Source: Shouchella hunanensis (GTDB taxonomy: Bacteria > Bacillota > Bacilli > Bacillales > Bacillaceae_D). Taken from it: a DNA stretch of 64,000 nucleotides. Shown piece after piece: positions 9,466 through 17,820 of the stretch (the stretch's first letter is position 1; each line of letters begins with the position of its first letter). Below the pieces are notes generated by a model. It was not told where the DNA came from and did no database searches. It saw nothing but the letters and a program-made list of their open reading frames with translations. A program made the translations under genes and the position numbers. Where the stretch lies: NCBI RefSeq assembly GCF_028735875.1, contig NZ_CP117834.1, positions 558,001 through 622,000 of the forward strand. The letters run 5' to 3'.

Positions 9466-9499
9466 GATTCCCCACATACCTTGTGTAATGTGGGGAATC
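9466..9499. other. Perfect 12-bp hairpin between two envelope genes
   Basis: Arms 9466-9477 and 9488-9499 (GATTCCCCACAT and its complement) are perfect, with a 10-nt loop. There is no T run on either side, so it is not a classical terminator. It sits between the sugar transferase stop and the TagB-like start codon, and may be a processing site or attenuator. Confidence 0.6.
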
Positions 9500-9507
9500 C
9501 CATTTCT

Positions 9508-10884
9508 TTAATGGCTCTGTTGTTTCTTTGTGAAATAAGAGACCTTTTTATTTTTGGTTGAATTCGTTTCCCCTTCTGATTTCGCCTTATTAATGACCAC
9601 GAGTATGGTCTGCATTAAAATGGTTAAGTCTAACCAGAAAGAATAGTTTCGAATATAGTGTAAATCAAATTTTAGTTTTTTATCCGCATCTGTTGTATAT
9701 TTACCCATTACTTGCGCATAGCCAGTAATTCCTGGTTTTACAGCATGGCGGTAGTTAAACCATTTGTTTTCTCGTTGAAACTGTTTTGTGAAGAATTCAC
9801 GCTCTGGTCTCGGACCAACAAGAGACATATCTCCTTTTAATACATTAATTAACTGGGGTAATTCATCAATTCTTGTTTTACGAATAAATTTACCCATTTT
9901 TGTAATACGGTCATCATTTGATTTTGCTAGCACTGGACCTGTTTTTGATTCGGCATCAATGACCATGGAACGGAACTTTAAAATGTTGAACGGCTTATGG
10001 TTTTTCCCAACCCGCTCTTGTTTAAAAAATACTGGGCCACGATCTTCAATCTTAATGCCGATTGCTGTCACAACCATAACTGGCAATGTTGCCACAATCA
10101 TCGCTACAGCTGCCGCGATGTCAACACCTCGTTTAATGAGTAGCTGTGTTAACGAAAGCGTAAATGGTCTTACTTGCATCACCATCGTGTCATCCATTGT
10201 TGTTACAGATGTATTCATAAGCAGCATGTCATTCACTTTCGGTACAACGTAGACAAGCTTTTTATTTTTCATCGCATGAAACATCAAACGATCTTTCTTT
10301 TCTTCTTCTAATTCTGAACCAATGAAGACGACGTTAAACTGGTTAATTTGTGTACGCAATTGCGCAAGCGATTCTTTTTTATCATACCATCTGACATAGC
10401 TGCTCTTTGAAAGAAAGGATGCTAAGCTATCTTCCATTTCTTCGAATTCTTTTTCTGTTCCGATGAACATCACTTTGCCTTTTCTCGATAGCTGGCTATA
10501 TTTTGTAAAAGCCGATTTCCATACTAATAAAGCGGTAAAGGCAATTCCATGTGCAGATAATAGGACTGAACGCGGCATGGCAAACTCTCGGAAAAAGAAG
10601 GAAACCGTCATCGTAATTAATAAAATGAACGTAACAGCAATAGCTAATTTCCTAACAATATCCCATACATCGTATTGAACCAAACGATCAAGCTCATAGA
10701 TACCTAAAAAAAGGATGCTAATAACAATAATCCAAGGTAAAATTCCTAAAAACGCGTCATAGTTCTTAGGCGTCATTTGCTCATTAAAAAGAAGGAAGGC
10801 AAGACCATATGATAATACAATTAATATTAAATCGACGACCATTGTAAGCGCGCGAGTCGCTCGGTTTGGAATCATATTTGGCAT
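9508..10884 (-). CDS. Undecaprenyl-phosphate sugar phosphotransferase (exopolysaccharide priming enzyme)
   Basis: The N-terminal part has four to five membrane helices and a nucleotide-binding-like region; the C-terminal 200 residues are the bacterial sugar transferase domain (KRGVDIAAA membrane helix, KFRSM, DELPQLINVLKGDMSLVGPRPE). Such WbaP/EpsL-type enzymes place the first sugar phosphate on undecaprenyl phosphate to begin an exopolysaccharide repeat unit. GGAG at 8-nt spacing selects ATG 10884 over the longer ATG at 10905. It lies between an ExoA-like glycosyltransferase and the teichoic acid genes, all on the minus strand. The sugar cannot be read from sequence. Confidence 0.92.
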   Translation of the reverse strand: MPNMIPNRATRALTMVVDLILIVLSYGLAFLLFNEQMTPKNYDAFLGILPWIIVISILFLGIYELDRLVQYDVWDIVRKLAIAVTFILLITMTVSFFFREFAMPRSVLLSAHGIAFTALLVWKSAFTKYSQLSRKGKVMFIGTEKEFEEMEDSLASFLSKSSYVRWYDKKESLAQLRTQINQFNVVFIGSELEEEKKDRLMFHAMKNKKLVYVVPKVNDMLLMNTSVTTMDDTMVMQVRPFTLSLTQLLIKRGVDIAAAVAMIVATLPVMVVTAIGIKIEDRGPVFFKQERVGKNHKPFNILKFRSMVIDAESKTGPVLAKSNDDRITKMGKFIRKTRIDELPQLINVLKGDMSLVGPRPEREFFTKQFQRENKWFNYRHAVKPGITGYAQVMGKYTTDADKKLKFDLHYIRNYSFWLDLTILMQTILVVINKAKSEGETNSTKNKKVSYFTKKQQSH

Positions 10885-11044
10885 CGTCTTAACTCCTAGT
10901 TTCATAGAATTTTAAACTAAGATTCATTTTAGCATAAGTGTGATCGAATGTCTTTTATCAAAAAAAGGTTTGATAAAATACCATACAGATTGTTTTCTTC
11001 ACATATTCTTTCATAACTAAACCGTTCCATTGATTCGTCGATCC

Positions 11045-12070
11045 TTACGTATTTGTCCGTTTCACACGCCAATAGCTACGGGAGAAAAAAGCTTGGAATG
11101 ATGCATACCCTCGCACGAAATGAAGTACGAAAAAAGTTGTTGCACACGGGAGCCAAGCACCTAGTCCATTTTCCTTTGCACATGGATATGATACGGTTAA
11201 ATTGAGAATGGCGTATAAGAGAACAACGGAACTAAATAAGATGAGTGCACTTGTGCTTAACAATGACGCAATGAGTAAAAGTAAACCGGCTAAAAACGCA
11301 AGCAATGGGATACGGTGTCGTAATCCAAGCGCTCCAGGCGTTGCGGCATTCGCAATGATGTTCCATTTACCGTCACCGAGGGATTTATCGATTAGCCCTT
11401 TTAATGTCGGTCTTACAAAATAGGTTGATTGGATAGCAGTAGATAAGAAAAAAGTCTTGCCAGCATCGCGCATCCGCTTATGAAACTCAATATCTTCGTT
11501 TCGTTTTAAGCGTTCATCAAATAAACCTACGTCTGAAAAGACCGCTCGTTTATAGGCTCCGTAAGGTACTGTATCTACATAGCCTTCCCACTCTTTTCCT
11601 TCGAGAGTTCGGAATTTCGAATTTCCTACGCCGAACGGATGTGAGTAGACATACTCATTAATTTTCCCTTGTTTCCCAAGACCACGAGATTGAATAATGC
11701 CCCCAACGACATCAGCAGCTGGCTGTCGCTGTATACAGTTGACATAGCGTTGCAAGAAGTCATTTGGGACAGCTGTGTGGCCATCAATTCTCAAAATATA
11801 CGAACCACTTGCCCCTTTAATTCCAATGTTCCAACCTGTTGGCAATGTTTTTTTAGGATTATCAAGCACGCGTATTCGGTGTCCCTGCTCAACAAACCCT
11901 TGAATAATTTCCAATGTACGATCAGTAGAGCGACCGTCAACAACAATAATTTCAAAATCAAATCCGTTTTTTTCTTGCTTTAAAAGGTTTTCCATTAATG
12001 TCGCAATATACCGTTCTTCGTTTCGAATGACGAGTAATACACTTAGTTGGATCGTTTTAATTGTAGACAT
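11045..12070 (-). CDS. ExoA-like family 2 glycosyltransferase with C-terminal membrane helices
   Basis: The GT-A fold is visible from SVLLVIRNEE through VVDGRSTDRT to LRIDGHTAVP (DXD-like). Succinoglycan ExoA-type enzymes share this layout and add a sugar to a lipid-linked oligosaccharide. NEDIEFHKRMRDAG is the usual acceptor-side motif. Two to three hydrophobic segments at residues about 245-325 anchor it in the membrane. Upstream of the sugar transferase on the same strand (139 bp apart), it probably extends the primed unit. The start ATG at 12070 diverges from the SGNH-like gene. Confidence 0.85.
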   Translation of the reverse strand: MSTIKTIQLSVLLVIRNEERYIATLMENLLKQEKNGFDFEIIVVDGRSTDRTLEIIQGFVEQGHRIRVLDNPKKTLPTGWNIGIKGASGSYILRIDGHTAVPNDFLQRYVNCIQRQPAADVVGGIIQSRGLGKQGKINEYVYSHPFGVGNSKFRTLEGKEWEGYVDTVPYGAYKRAVFSDVGLFDERLKRNEDIEFHKRMRDAGKTFFLSTAIQSTYFVRPTLKGLIDKSLGDGKWNIIANAATPGALGLRHRIPLLAFLAGLLLLIASLLSTSALILFSSVVLLYAILNLTVSYPCAKENGLGAWLPCATTFFVLHFVRGYASFQAFFSRSYWRVKRTNT

Positions 12071-12157
12071 GTCTTCTCCTTATTCATCGGCCTCATGATG
12101 GCGACAATGACATTCTAATAGATCAAATAAACTCTTTCTATGTTCGCCAACCATGAC

Positions 12158-12163
12158 TATAAT
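12158..12163 (+). promoter_or_regulatory. Probable -10 element for the SGNH-like gene
   Basis: TATAAT stands 35 bp before the start codon in the divergent intergenic region. The -35 is weak (TTTCTA with 17-bp spacing). Confidence 0.4.
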
Positions 12164-12197
12164 AGATTGTAGATAATTGTCAAGAAAGGACGTAATA

Positions 12198-12980
12198 ATG
12201 TTGAAGAAAATAGGTTTCCCTCTTGTTATTCTGTTTAGTATAACAGGAATTATTTTAAGCTATATGTATAATCAACAGCAAATTGCAGAAATTGCCGATG
12301 AAGCTACATCATCAATCCCTGTTGAAGAACCCGAAACAAACGAAGAAACAGAGGTTGAGCCCGATATAGACGAAACGGTTTCTTCAGGTTGGCTAGGAAG
12401 CCACATAGAAAAAGACTCCTCTCTTACTCAAAAAGTGGTGTTTGTTGGATCCTCATCGTTTACTAGTACTGAAAGTGATCGTGATTGGCCAAGCCTTGTT
12501 ATGAAGGAAACCGCTCATGCAATCACCGCTACGAAGATTGATTACGAGGTACTAACTTATTCAGGTGAAACGGTCTCTTCTTCTCTTATTGCCGATACAG
12601 CGAGTGACATTACCGCAGCGGAGCCTACCATTCTTATTGTTGAATCGTTCTCACTAAACGATAATCAGTATTATCTGCCATTTACTGAACAAGAATCCGT
12701 TGATAATCTTTCTCTTTTTCTAACGCATATGGAAAGCGAATTACCTGATACTGAAATCATTGTCGTTCCTTCAAATCCTTTTCCTAATGCCTTACACTAT
12801 TTAGAAAGGAAAAACACACTCGATGAACAAGCATCTTCACTTCCAGGTACATATGTGGATCACTGGGTGGCGTGGCCTACAGGCGAAGGTTTAGAATCCG
12901 TTACTCAAAATCTACGCCCTAATGATGAGGGCCAAGAAATTTGGTCAGAGGCATTTCTAGAATTTTTTATCGATTCATAA
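12198..12980 (+). CDS. Membrane-anchored SGNH/GDSL hydrolase-like protein with a degenerate active site
   Basis: ATG 12198 is chosen because AAAGGA stands 7 nt before it. The product (260 residues) has an N-terminal membrane anchor, an acidic linker, and an SGNH-like fold: FVGSSSF for block I and RPNDEGQEIWSEAF for block V. In active enzymes block V reads DxxHPN; here the His is Arg and the Asp is missing, so it may not hydrolyse esters. SGNH proteins in polysaccharide regions often act on O-acetyl groups outside the cell. It diverges from the exopolysaccharide genes, hinting at a link to that polymer. The family assignment is tentative. Confidence 0.6.
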   Translation: MLKKIGFPLVILFSITGIILSYMYNQQQIAEIADEATSSIPVEEPETNEETEVEPDIDETVSSGWLGSHIEKDSSLTQKVVFVGSSSFTSTESDRDWPSLVMKETAHAITATKIDYEVLTYSGETVSSSLIADTASDITAAEPTILIVESFSLNDNQYYLPFTEQESVDNLSLFLTHMESELPDTEIIVVPSNPFPNALHYLERKNTLDEQASSLPGTYVDHWVAWPTGEGLESVTQNLRPNDEGQEIWSEAFLEFFIDS

Positions 12981-13025
12981 GCTTATGTGTTTCTTTTTTT
13001 ACATGTTAAACAAAAAAATTTCCGT

Positions 13026-13031
13026 TATAAT
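13026..13031 (+). promoter_or_regulatory. -10 element of the nrd operon
   Basis: A perfect TATAAT with a poor -35. It would give a leader of about 200 nt before nrdI that contains hairpins and DnaA-box-like sites. Confidence 0.5.
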
Positions 13032-13055
13032 GGACAGCGTTCTACAAAAAGTAGG

Positions 13056-13080
13056 GCGTTTTTTCTTTGTCGAAAAAACG
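13056..13080 (+). other. Leader hairpin 1 of the nrd transcript
   Basis: CGTTTTTTC pairs with GAAAAAACG around a loop of about 6 nt. It is A/T rich and may be an attenuator part or incidental. Confidence 0.4.
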
Positions 13081-13091
13081 TTAAATTACGC

Positions 13092-13154
13092 TTATCCACA
13101 AAGAAAGGGTTGAAACAGCCCTGTTTTTCTCACTTTCCCACAGGCTGGGGATAA
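13092..13154 (+). promoter_or_regulatory. Cluster of DnaA-box-like sites before nrdI
   Basis: 13092-13100 is TTATCCACA, a perfect DnaA box. 13134-13142 TTTCCCACA and the complement of 13146-13154, TTATCCCCA, each differ at one position. Three sites in 63 bp upstream of a ribonucleotide reductase operon recall DnaA control of nrdAB in Escherichia coli. Confidence 0.6.
13106..13128 (+). other. Terminator-like hairpin inside the nrd leader
   Basis: A 6-bp stem with one G-U pair (13106-13111 with 13117-13122), a 5-nt loop and a GTTTTT tail. It could attenuate nrd transcription. Confidence 0.4.
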
Positions 13155-13239
13155 AATCAATATGTTGATTTATTTATGTTTATCGTCTACCATATGTGGT
13201 ATTAAAGATATAGATGATTTATATTGGAGTTGTTCACTA

Positions 13240-13632
13240 ATGAAGATACTTTTCGATTCTAGAACTGGTAATGTTAAGCGATTTACCGAAAAATTACCAT
13301 TCGAATGTGAACGAATTACTGAGTCGTCATTTGTGGACGAGCCTTATATTCTTCTCACATATACGACAGGTTTTGGTGACTTGTCTCCTAAAACGCGTCA
13401 GTTTTTAGAAAGTAATCATAGATGGCTTGTAGCCGTTGCAGCAAGTGGGAATCGCATTTGGGGCGATCGTTTTGCAAGAAGTGCAGACTTAATTGCGGCG
13501 ATGTATCACGTACCCATTCTTCATAAATTTGAATTAAGTGGCACAGCAACTGATGTTGCACACTTTATACAGGAGGTTCATTCTATTGACAACACTAACG
13601 CAAAACTCAGTACCAAAGTGGGTTCAGCTTAA
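13240..13632 (+). CDS. nrdI: Flavodoxin-like ribonucleotide reductase maturation protein
   Basis: NrdI supplies superoxide or reducing equivalents to assemble the manganese-tyrosyl radical in NrdF. The sequence shows a flavodoxin-like fold: ILFDSRTGNVKRF phosphate loop, TYTTGFGDL for the second FMN loop, and AASGNRIWG for the third. The 130-residue length fits. The ATG at 13240 is preferred over an upstream in-frame ATG at 13162 because homologues begin with the beta strand ILFDS. It overlaps nrdE by 47 bp, so the two are translated from one message. Confidence 0.94.
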   Translation: MKILFDSRTGNVKRFTEKLPFECERITESSFVDEPYILLTYTTGFGDLSPKTRQFLESNHRWLVAVAASGNRIWGDRFARSADLIAAMYHVPILHKFELSGTATDVAHFIQEVHSIDNTNAKLSTKVGSA

Positions 13633-15697
13633 CAATGAGCTCATGATCGCCAAAGACGGCTCGTATCAATTTGAAAAAGATAAAGAGGCTGTACATAGTT
13701 ATTTTGTTGATTATGTGAATCAAAATACTGTCTTCTTCCATGACTTAGAAGAAAAAATGGAGTACCTCGTAAAAAATGATTATTATGAGGAAGAATTACT
13801 AGACTTATACACTATGGATGAGATAAAAGAAGTAATGAATGTTGCTTACAATAAAAAATTTCGTTTTCCTTCTTTTATGTCAGCATTTAAATTTTACAAC
13901 GATTATGCATTAAAGACGAACGACAAAACAAAAATTCTTGAACGGTATGAGGACCGCGTTGCGATTGTAGCGCTTTTCTTCGGGAAAGGCGATGTTGATA
14001 AAGCAAGAGCGCTTGTGAAAGCAATGATCTCACAAGAGTTTCAACCGGCTACACCGACGTTTTTAAATGCAGGTAGAAAGCGACGTGGAGAGCTTGTCTC
14101 TTGCTTCTTATTAGAAGTGAATGACTCATTAAACGATATTAGTCGTGCCGTTGATATTTCCATGCAACTATCTAAGCTTGGCGGCGGTGTTGCACTAAAC
14201 CTCTCGAAGTTACGCGCAAAAGGCGAAGCCATTAAAGACGTTGCTAACGCTACTAAAGGGGTTGTTGGCGTTATGAAACTGTTGGATAATGCGTTCCGTT
14301 ATGCAGATCAAATGGGGCAACGTCAAGGATCTGGTGCAGCTTATTTAAACATTTTCCACGCAGATATTAACGATTTCCTTGATACAAGAAAAATTTCTGC
14401 TGACGAAGATGTTCGTGTGAAAACTTTATCTATTGGCGTTGTCATTCCTGACAAATTTATTGAACTCATGCGTGAAGATAAAGATGCGTACCTCTTCTAC
14501 CCACATACGGTCTACAAAGCGTATGGTGAGCATTTAGATGAAATGAATATGGAAGATATGTATGAGACGTTAGTTGATGATCCAAGGGTACGTAAAGAAA
14601 AAATTAACCCTAGACGCTTGTTCCAAAAGCTTGCTATTCTTCGTTCCGAGTCTGGGTACCCATACATTATGTTTGCAGATAATGTGAACAAAGCCCATGC
14701 GAACAATCATATTAGTAATGTTAAATTTTCAAATCTCTGTTCTGAAATTCTACAGGCCTCACAAGTTTCAACCTATAATGATTATGATCAAGAAGATGAC
14801 ATCGGCTTAGACATTTCTTGTAACCTTGGTTCAATTAACATAATGAACGTAATGAAAAATCGCTCACTTGAACAAACGGTGTCACTAGCAACTGATGCAC
14901 TTACAAGAGTGTCCGAGTCAACTAATATTACGAATGCACCAGCTGTTCGTCATGCCAATGAAAAGATGAAATCTATTGGTCTTGGTGCGATGAACCTTCA
15001 CGGTTATCTTGCTGAACAACATATTGCTTATGAAAGTCCTGAAGCGCGTGACTTTGCTAACACATTCTTTATGGCAATGAACTTTTATTCCATTAAACGA
15101 TCAGCAGAAATTGCTCGCGACCGTGGTGAAACGTATTATCGATATGATGAAAGCACGTACGCAACAGGTGACTATTTTACGCCTTATCTCACGACAAATT
15201 TCACACCACAGTACGACAAAATCGCTGCTCTCTTTGAAGGAATGCATATTCCAACAACTGACGACTGGAAAGAACTTCAAGCTTTTGTTCAAGAGCATGG
15301 TCTTTTCCATAGCTATCGATTGGCCATTGCACCAACTGGTTCCATTTCTTATGTTCAATCGGCTACCGCAAGCGTTATGCCAATTATGGAGCGTATTGAG
15401 GAACGAACATACGGAAACTCAAAGACGTACTACCCAATGCCAGGCTTAACAGCAAATAACTGGTTCTTCTTTAAAGAAGCATACGACATGGACATGTTTA
15501 AAGTCGTCGATATGATTGGAACAATCCAGCAGCATATCGATCAAGGGATTAGCTTTACGCTATTCTTAAAAGACACGATGACGACAAGAGACTTAAACCG
15601 AATTGACCTCTACGCTCACCATAAAGGGGTTAAAACGATTTACTATGCACGAACGAAAGATACAGGCCAAGATGACTGCCTATCTTGTGTCGTTTAA
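13586..15697 (+). CDS. nrdE: Class Ib ribonucleoside-diphosphate reductase, alpha subunit
   Basis: This catalytic subunit reduces ribonucleoside diphosphates to deoxy forms. A TTG start at 13586 is set by AGGAGG nine bases before it, inside nrdI. Visible signatures: ATPTFLNAGRKRRGELVSCF with the first active-site Cys, SCNLGSINIMNV, and the C-terminal redox pair in DDCLSCVV that is re-reduced by NrdH or thioredoxin. The N-terminal ATP-cone of class Ia enzymes is absent, as expected for NrdE. The 703-residue length is normal and there is no intein. It is followed by nrdF after 36 bp. No nrdH is next to it, so the reductant is encoded elsewhere. Confidence 0.97.
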   Translation: MTTLTQNSVPKWVQLNNELMIAKDGSYQFEKDKEAVHSYFVDYVNQNTVFFHDLEEKMEYLVKNDYYEEELLDLYTMDEIKEVMNVAYNKKFRFPSFMSAFKFYNDYALKTNDKTKILERYEDRVAIVALFFGKGDVDKARALVKAMISQEFQPATPTFLNAGRKRRGELVSCFLLEVNDSLNDISRAVDISMQLSKLGGGVALNLSKLRAKGEAIKDVANATKGVVGVMKLLDNAFRYADQMGQRQGSGAAYLNIFHADINDFLDTRKISADEDVRVKTLSIGVVIPDKFIELMREDKDAYLFYPHTVYKAYGEHLDEMNMEDMYETLVDDPRVRKEKINPRRLFQKLAILRSESGYPYIMFADNVNKAHANNHISNVKFSNLCSEILQASQVSTYNDYDQEDDIGLDISCNLGSINIMNVMKNRSLEQTVSLATDALTRVSESTNITNAPAVRHANEKMKSIGLGAMNLHGYLAEQHIAYESPEARDFANTFFMAMNFYSIKRSAEIARDRGETYYRYDESTYATGDYFTPYLTTNFTPQYDKIAALFEGMHIPTTDDWKELQAFVQEHGLFHSYRLAIAPTGSISYVQSATASVMPIMERIEERTYGNSKTYYPMPGLTANNWFFFKEAYDMDMFKVVDMIGTIQQHIDQGISFTLFLKDTMTTRDLNRIDLYAHHKGVKTIYYARTKDTGQDDCLSCVV

Positions 15698-15733
15698 GCT
15701 TATATCGTGCAACATCAAAAAGGAGCGCAACCT

Positions 15734-16714
15734 ATGACACACGTTTACGACGCAGCAAATTGGTCAAAGCACGAAGATGATTTTACGCAAATGTTTTACA
15801 ACCAAAACGTTAAACAGTTTTGGCTTCCTGAAGAAGTCGCTTTAAATGGCGACCTTCTTACATGGAAGTACTTATCTGCTAACGAAAAGGATACGTATAT
15901 GAAAGTGTTAGCCGGGCTAACCTTACTTGATACGGAGCAAGGCAATACAGGAATGCCCATTGTTGCTGAACATGTGAACGGCCATCAGCGAAAAGCGGTT
16001 CTTAATTTTATGGCGATGATGGAAAATGCTGTTCATGCAAAATCCTATTCAAACATCTTTATGACTCTTGCCACAACCGAGCAAATTAATGATGTATTTG
16101 AATGGGTAAAAGAAAATCCTCGTTTGCAGAAAAAAGCAGATATGATCGTTTCTCTTTATAAAGCGATTCAAACAGGCGATGAGATTTCACTATTTAAAGC
16201 AATGGTCGCATCGGTTTACTTAGAAAGTTTCTTGTTTTACAGTGGATTTTATTACCCTCTTTATTTCTATGGGCAAGGTAAGCTTATGCAAAGTGGAGAA
16301 ATTATTAACTTAATTCTCCGTGACGAGGCTATTCATGGCGTATACGTTGGTTTACTGGCTCAAGAAATTTTCAATAAACAAACACCTGATACGCAAACAG
16401 CTTTAAAAGAGTTTTCAATTGATTTATTAAAAGAACTTTACAAGAATGAGCTTGCTTACACAGAAGAATTGTATGACCCAGTTGGCTTGTCACACGATGT
16501 TAAAAAGTTTATTCGTTACAATGCAAACAAAGCACTAATGAACCTTGGATTTGATCCCTACTTTGAAGATGAAGAGATTAATCCAATCGTTCTGAACGGC
16601 TTAAATACAAAAACAAAGTCACATGATTTCTTCTCAATGAAAGGAAACGGCTATAAAAAAGCAACAGTCGAGCCATTACGAGACGATGATTTCTTTTTTG
16701 CCGATCAAACATAA
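15734..16714 (+). CDS. nrdF: Class Ib ribonucleoside-diphosphate reductase, beta subunit
   Basis: NrdF carries the di-metal site and tyrosyl radical. The metal ligands are visible in order: Asp in LLDTEQGN, Glu and His in [14 protein letters not shown], Glu in [12 protein letters not shown], Glu and His in [11 protein letters not shown]. The radical Tyr lies in AKSYS. AAGGAG 8 nt before ATG 15734 decides the start over an upstream in-frame ATG at 15707. It is the last gene of nrdIEF, closed by a terminator 15 bp downstream. Confidence 0.97.
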   Translation: MTHVYDAANWSKHEDDFTQMFYNQNVKQFWLPEEVALNGDLLTWKYLSANEKDTYMKVLAGLTLLDTEQGNTGMPIVAEHVNGHQRKAVLNFMAMMENAVHAKSYSNIFMTLATTEQINDVFEWVKENPRLQKKADMIVSLYKAIQTGDEISLFKAMVASVYLESFLFYSGFYYPLYFYGQGKLMQSGEIINLILRDEAIHGVYVGLLAQEIFNKQTPDTQTALKEFSIDLLKELYKNELAYTEELYDPVGLSHDVKKFIRYNANKALMNLGFDPYFEDEEINPIVLNGLNTKTKSHDFFSMKGNGYKKATVEPLRDDDFFFADQT

Positions 16715-16726
16715 GTATACTAAAGA

Positions 16727-16756
16727 AAAAAGAGCAGGATCATCTTGCTCTTTTCT
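16727..16756 (+). terminator. Terminator of the nrdIEF operon
   Basis: AAAGAGCA (16729-16736) pairs with TGCTCTTT (16746-16753) around a 9-nt loop, followed by TCTTCTT. Confidence 0.85.
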
Positions 16757-16822
16757 TCTTGCGTCTTAAGATGCAGTGTAAGATAATGTAGAAGTTAATC
16801 GTTTTTTTGACAAGGAGGTACT

Positions 16823-17449
16823 ATGATGGGCAAGATGGATGAAATGATTGTTGTTGCACCACGTAAACACGTTTTCCATGATGAGTCTCTTGCATTTCAA
16901 GGCGTTGTTAGTAACCATGAGCAAGTTGCGACCATTATGAATCGGATTAATCGCCATTTTAGCGAGATGAGACGAGGAAACGCTGAGGAAGACGAGTTAT
17001 ACAAGCAACCCATTCCATATGTCGTCATTCGTAAAGGATCAGCTATTTACGCATATGAGCGGTTAAAAGGCGGCGGAGAAGCGAGACTACACCAAAAGTT
17101 ATCCATTGGTTTTGGTGGTCATATGAACGCTACATCGTCATCAGATTTTAAAGATATGCTTGAGGCGAATACAGAAAGAGAATTACATGAAGAACTTCAA
17201 TTCGACCCTACACATATAAAAGGTATGAAAACCATTGGACTTATTAATGATGATGAAAGTGATGTCGGTCGTGTTCATATTGGTATTTTGTCTGTATTAG
17301 ACCTAGCAGAAGAAGCAACCGTTACAGTAAAAGAAACCAATCAACTTGCGGGTATGTGGCTGACGGTTGAGCAGCTTAGCGAGAAAGAAACATTCGACCG
17401 CCTTGAAACATGGTCCCAATTCGTTATTGATATTTTGAAAAAGGGGTAA
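16823..17449 (+). CDS. Nudix-superfamily protein
   Basis: The central GFGGHMN and the later RELHEEL form a Nudix box with a longer insert than the usual pattern, so metal-dependent hydrolysis of a nucleoside diphosphate-linked compound is likely but the substrate is open. Nearby acidic residues complete the expected Mg site. AAGGAGG is followed by two adjacent ATG codons (16823 and 16826); the second has better spacing. It follows the nrd operon but has its own leader after the terminator. The 208-residue length is longer than single-domain Nudix enzymes because of an N-terminal extension of about 60 residues. Confidence 0.75.
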   Translation: MMGKMDEMIVVAPRKHVFHDESLAFQGVVSNHEQVATIMNRINRHFSEMRRGNAEEDELYKQPIPYVVIRKGSAIYAYERLKGGGEARLHQKLSIGFGGHMNATSSSDFKDMLEANTERELHEELQFDPTHIKGMKTIGLINDDESDVGRVHIGILSVLDLAEEATVTVKETNQLAGMWLTVEQLSEKETFDRLETWSQFVIDILKKG

Positions 17450-17463
17450 TACACCCTTTTTTC
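17438..17463 (+). terminator. Terminator overlapping the Nudix gene stop
   Basis: AAAAAGGG (17438-17445) pairs with CCCTTTTT (17454-17461); the stop codon lies in the loop. Confidence 0.75.
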
Positions 17464-17490
17464 TTTATTCCATTCTAGGGAGTGAAACGA

Positions 17491-17682
17491 ATGAAAACCG
17501 TTCAACAATTAGAAAACGAGCTTGCAGAACTAAAGAGTGATTTTATTCGCATCCAAGGAGACGTCGAAAAAATTGAAACGATAGGCGGTAATGTAGCAAA
17601 AGCCGTTGAACAGCTAGACGCTCTCGAAAAAGAAATTGCAGATGTTAGAAATCAGCTCCGCGAAGCACTTGCCGAAACATAA
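17491..17682 (+). CDS. Short coiled-coil protein, unknown function
   Basis: AGGGAG is 8 nt before ATG 17491; the upstream GTG at 17482 overlaps that site. The 63-residue product is almost all charged heptad helix (QLENELAELKSDF, QLDALEKEIADV), with no signal or Cys. It may be a structural or adaptor protein; no family was recognised. A strong terminator begins 9 bp after the stop, and a hairpin lies before it, so it is a single-gene unit. Confidence 0.7.
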   Translation: MKTVQQLENELAELKSDFIRIQGDVEKIETIGGNVAKAVEQLDALEKEIADVRNQLREALAET

Positions 17683-17690
17683 ACTGAACG

Positions 17691-17722
17691 AAGCCTGTCG
17701 ACTTTTTCGACAGGCTTTTTTT
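17691..17722 (+). terminator. Strong terminator after the coiled-coil gene
   Basis: An 11-bp perfect stem (17691-17701 with 17707-17717), a 5-nt loop and a T7 run. Confidence 0.92.
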
Positions 17723-17820
17723 AGCTGTTCCATGACACATCTCCTCATTCACATTCTTCTTTTTTTCTCTTTTTACGCATACCTTTATACAATTACTAGT
17801 ACTTACAGAGGTGATGAATC

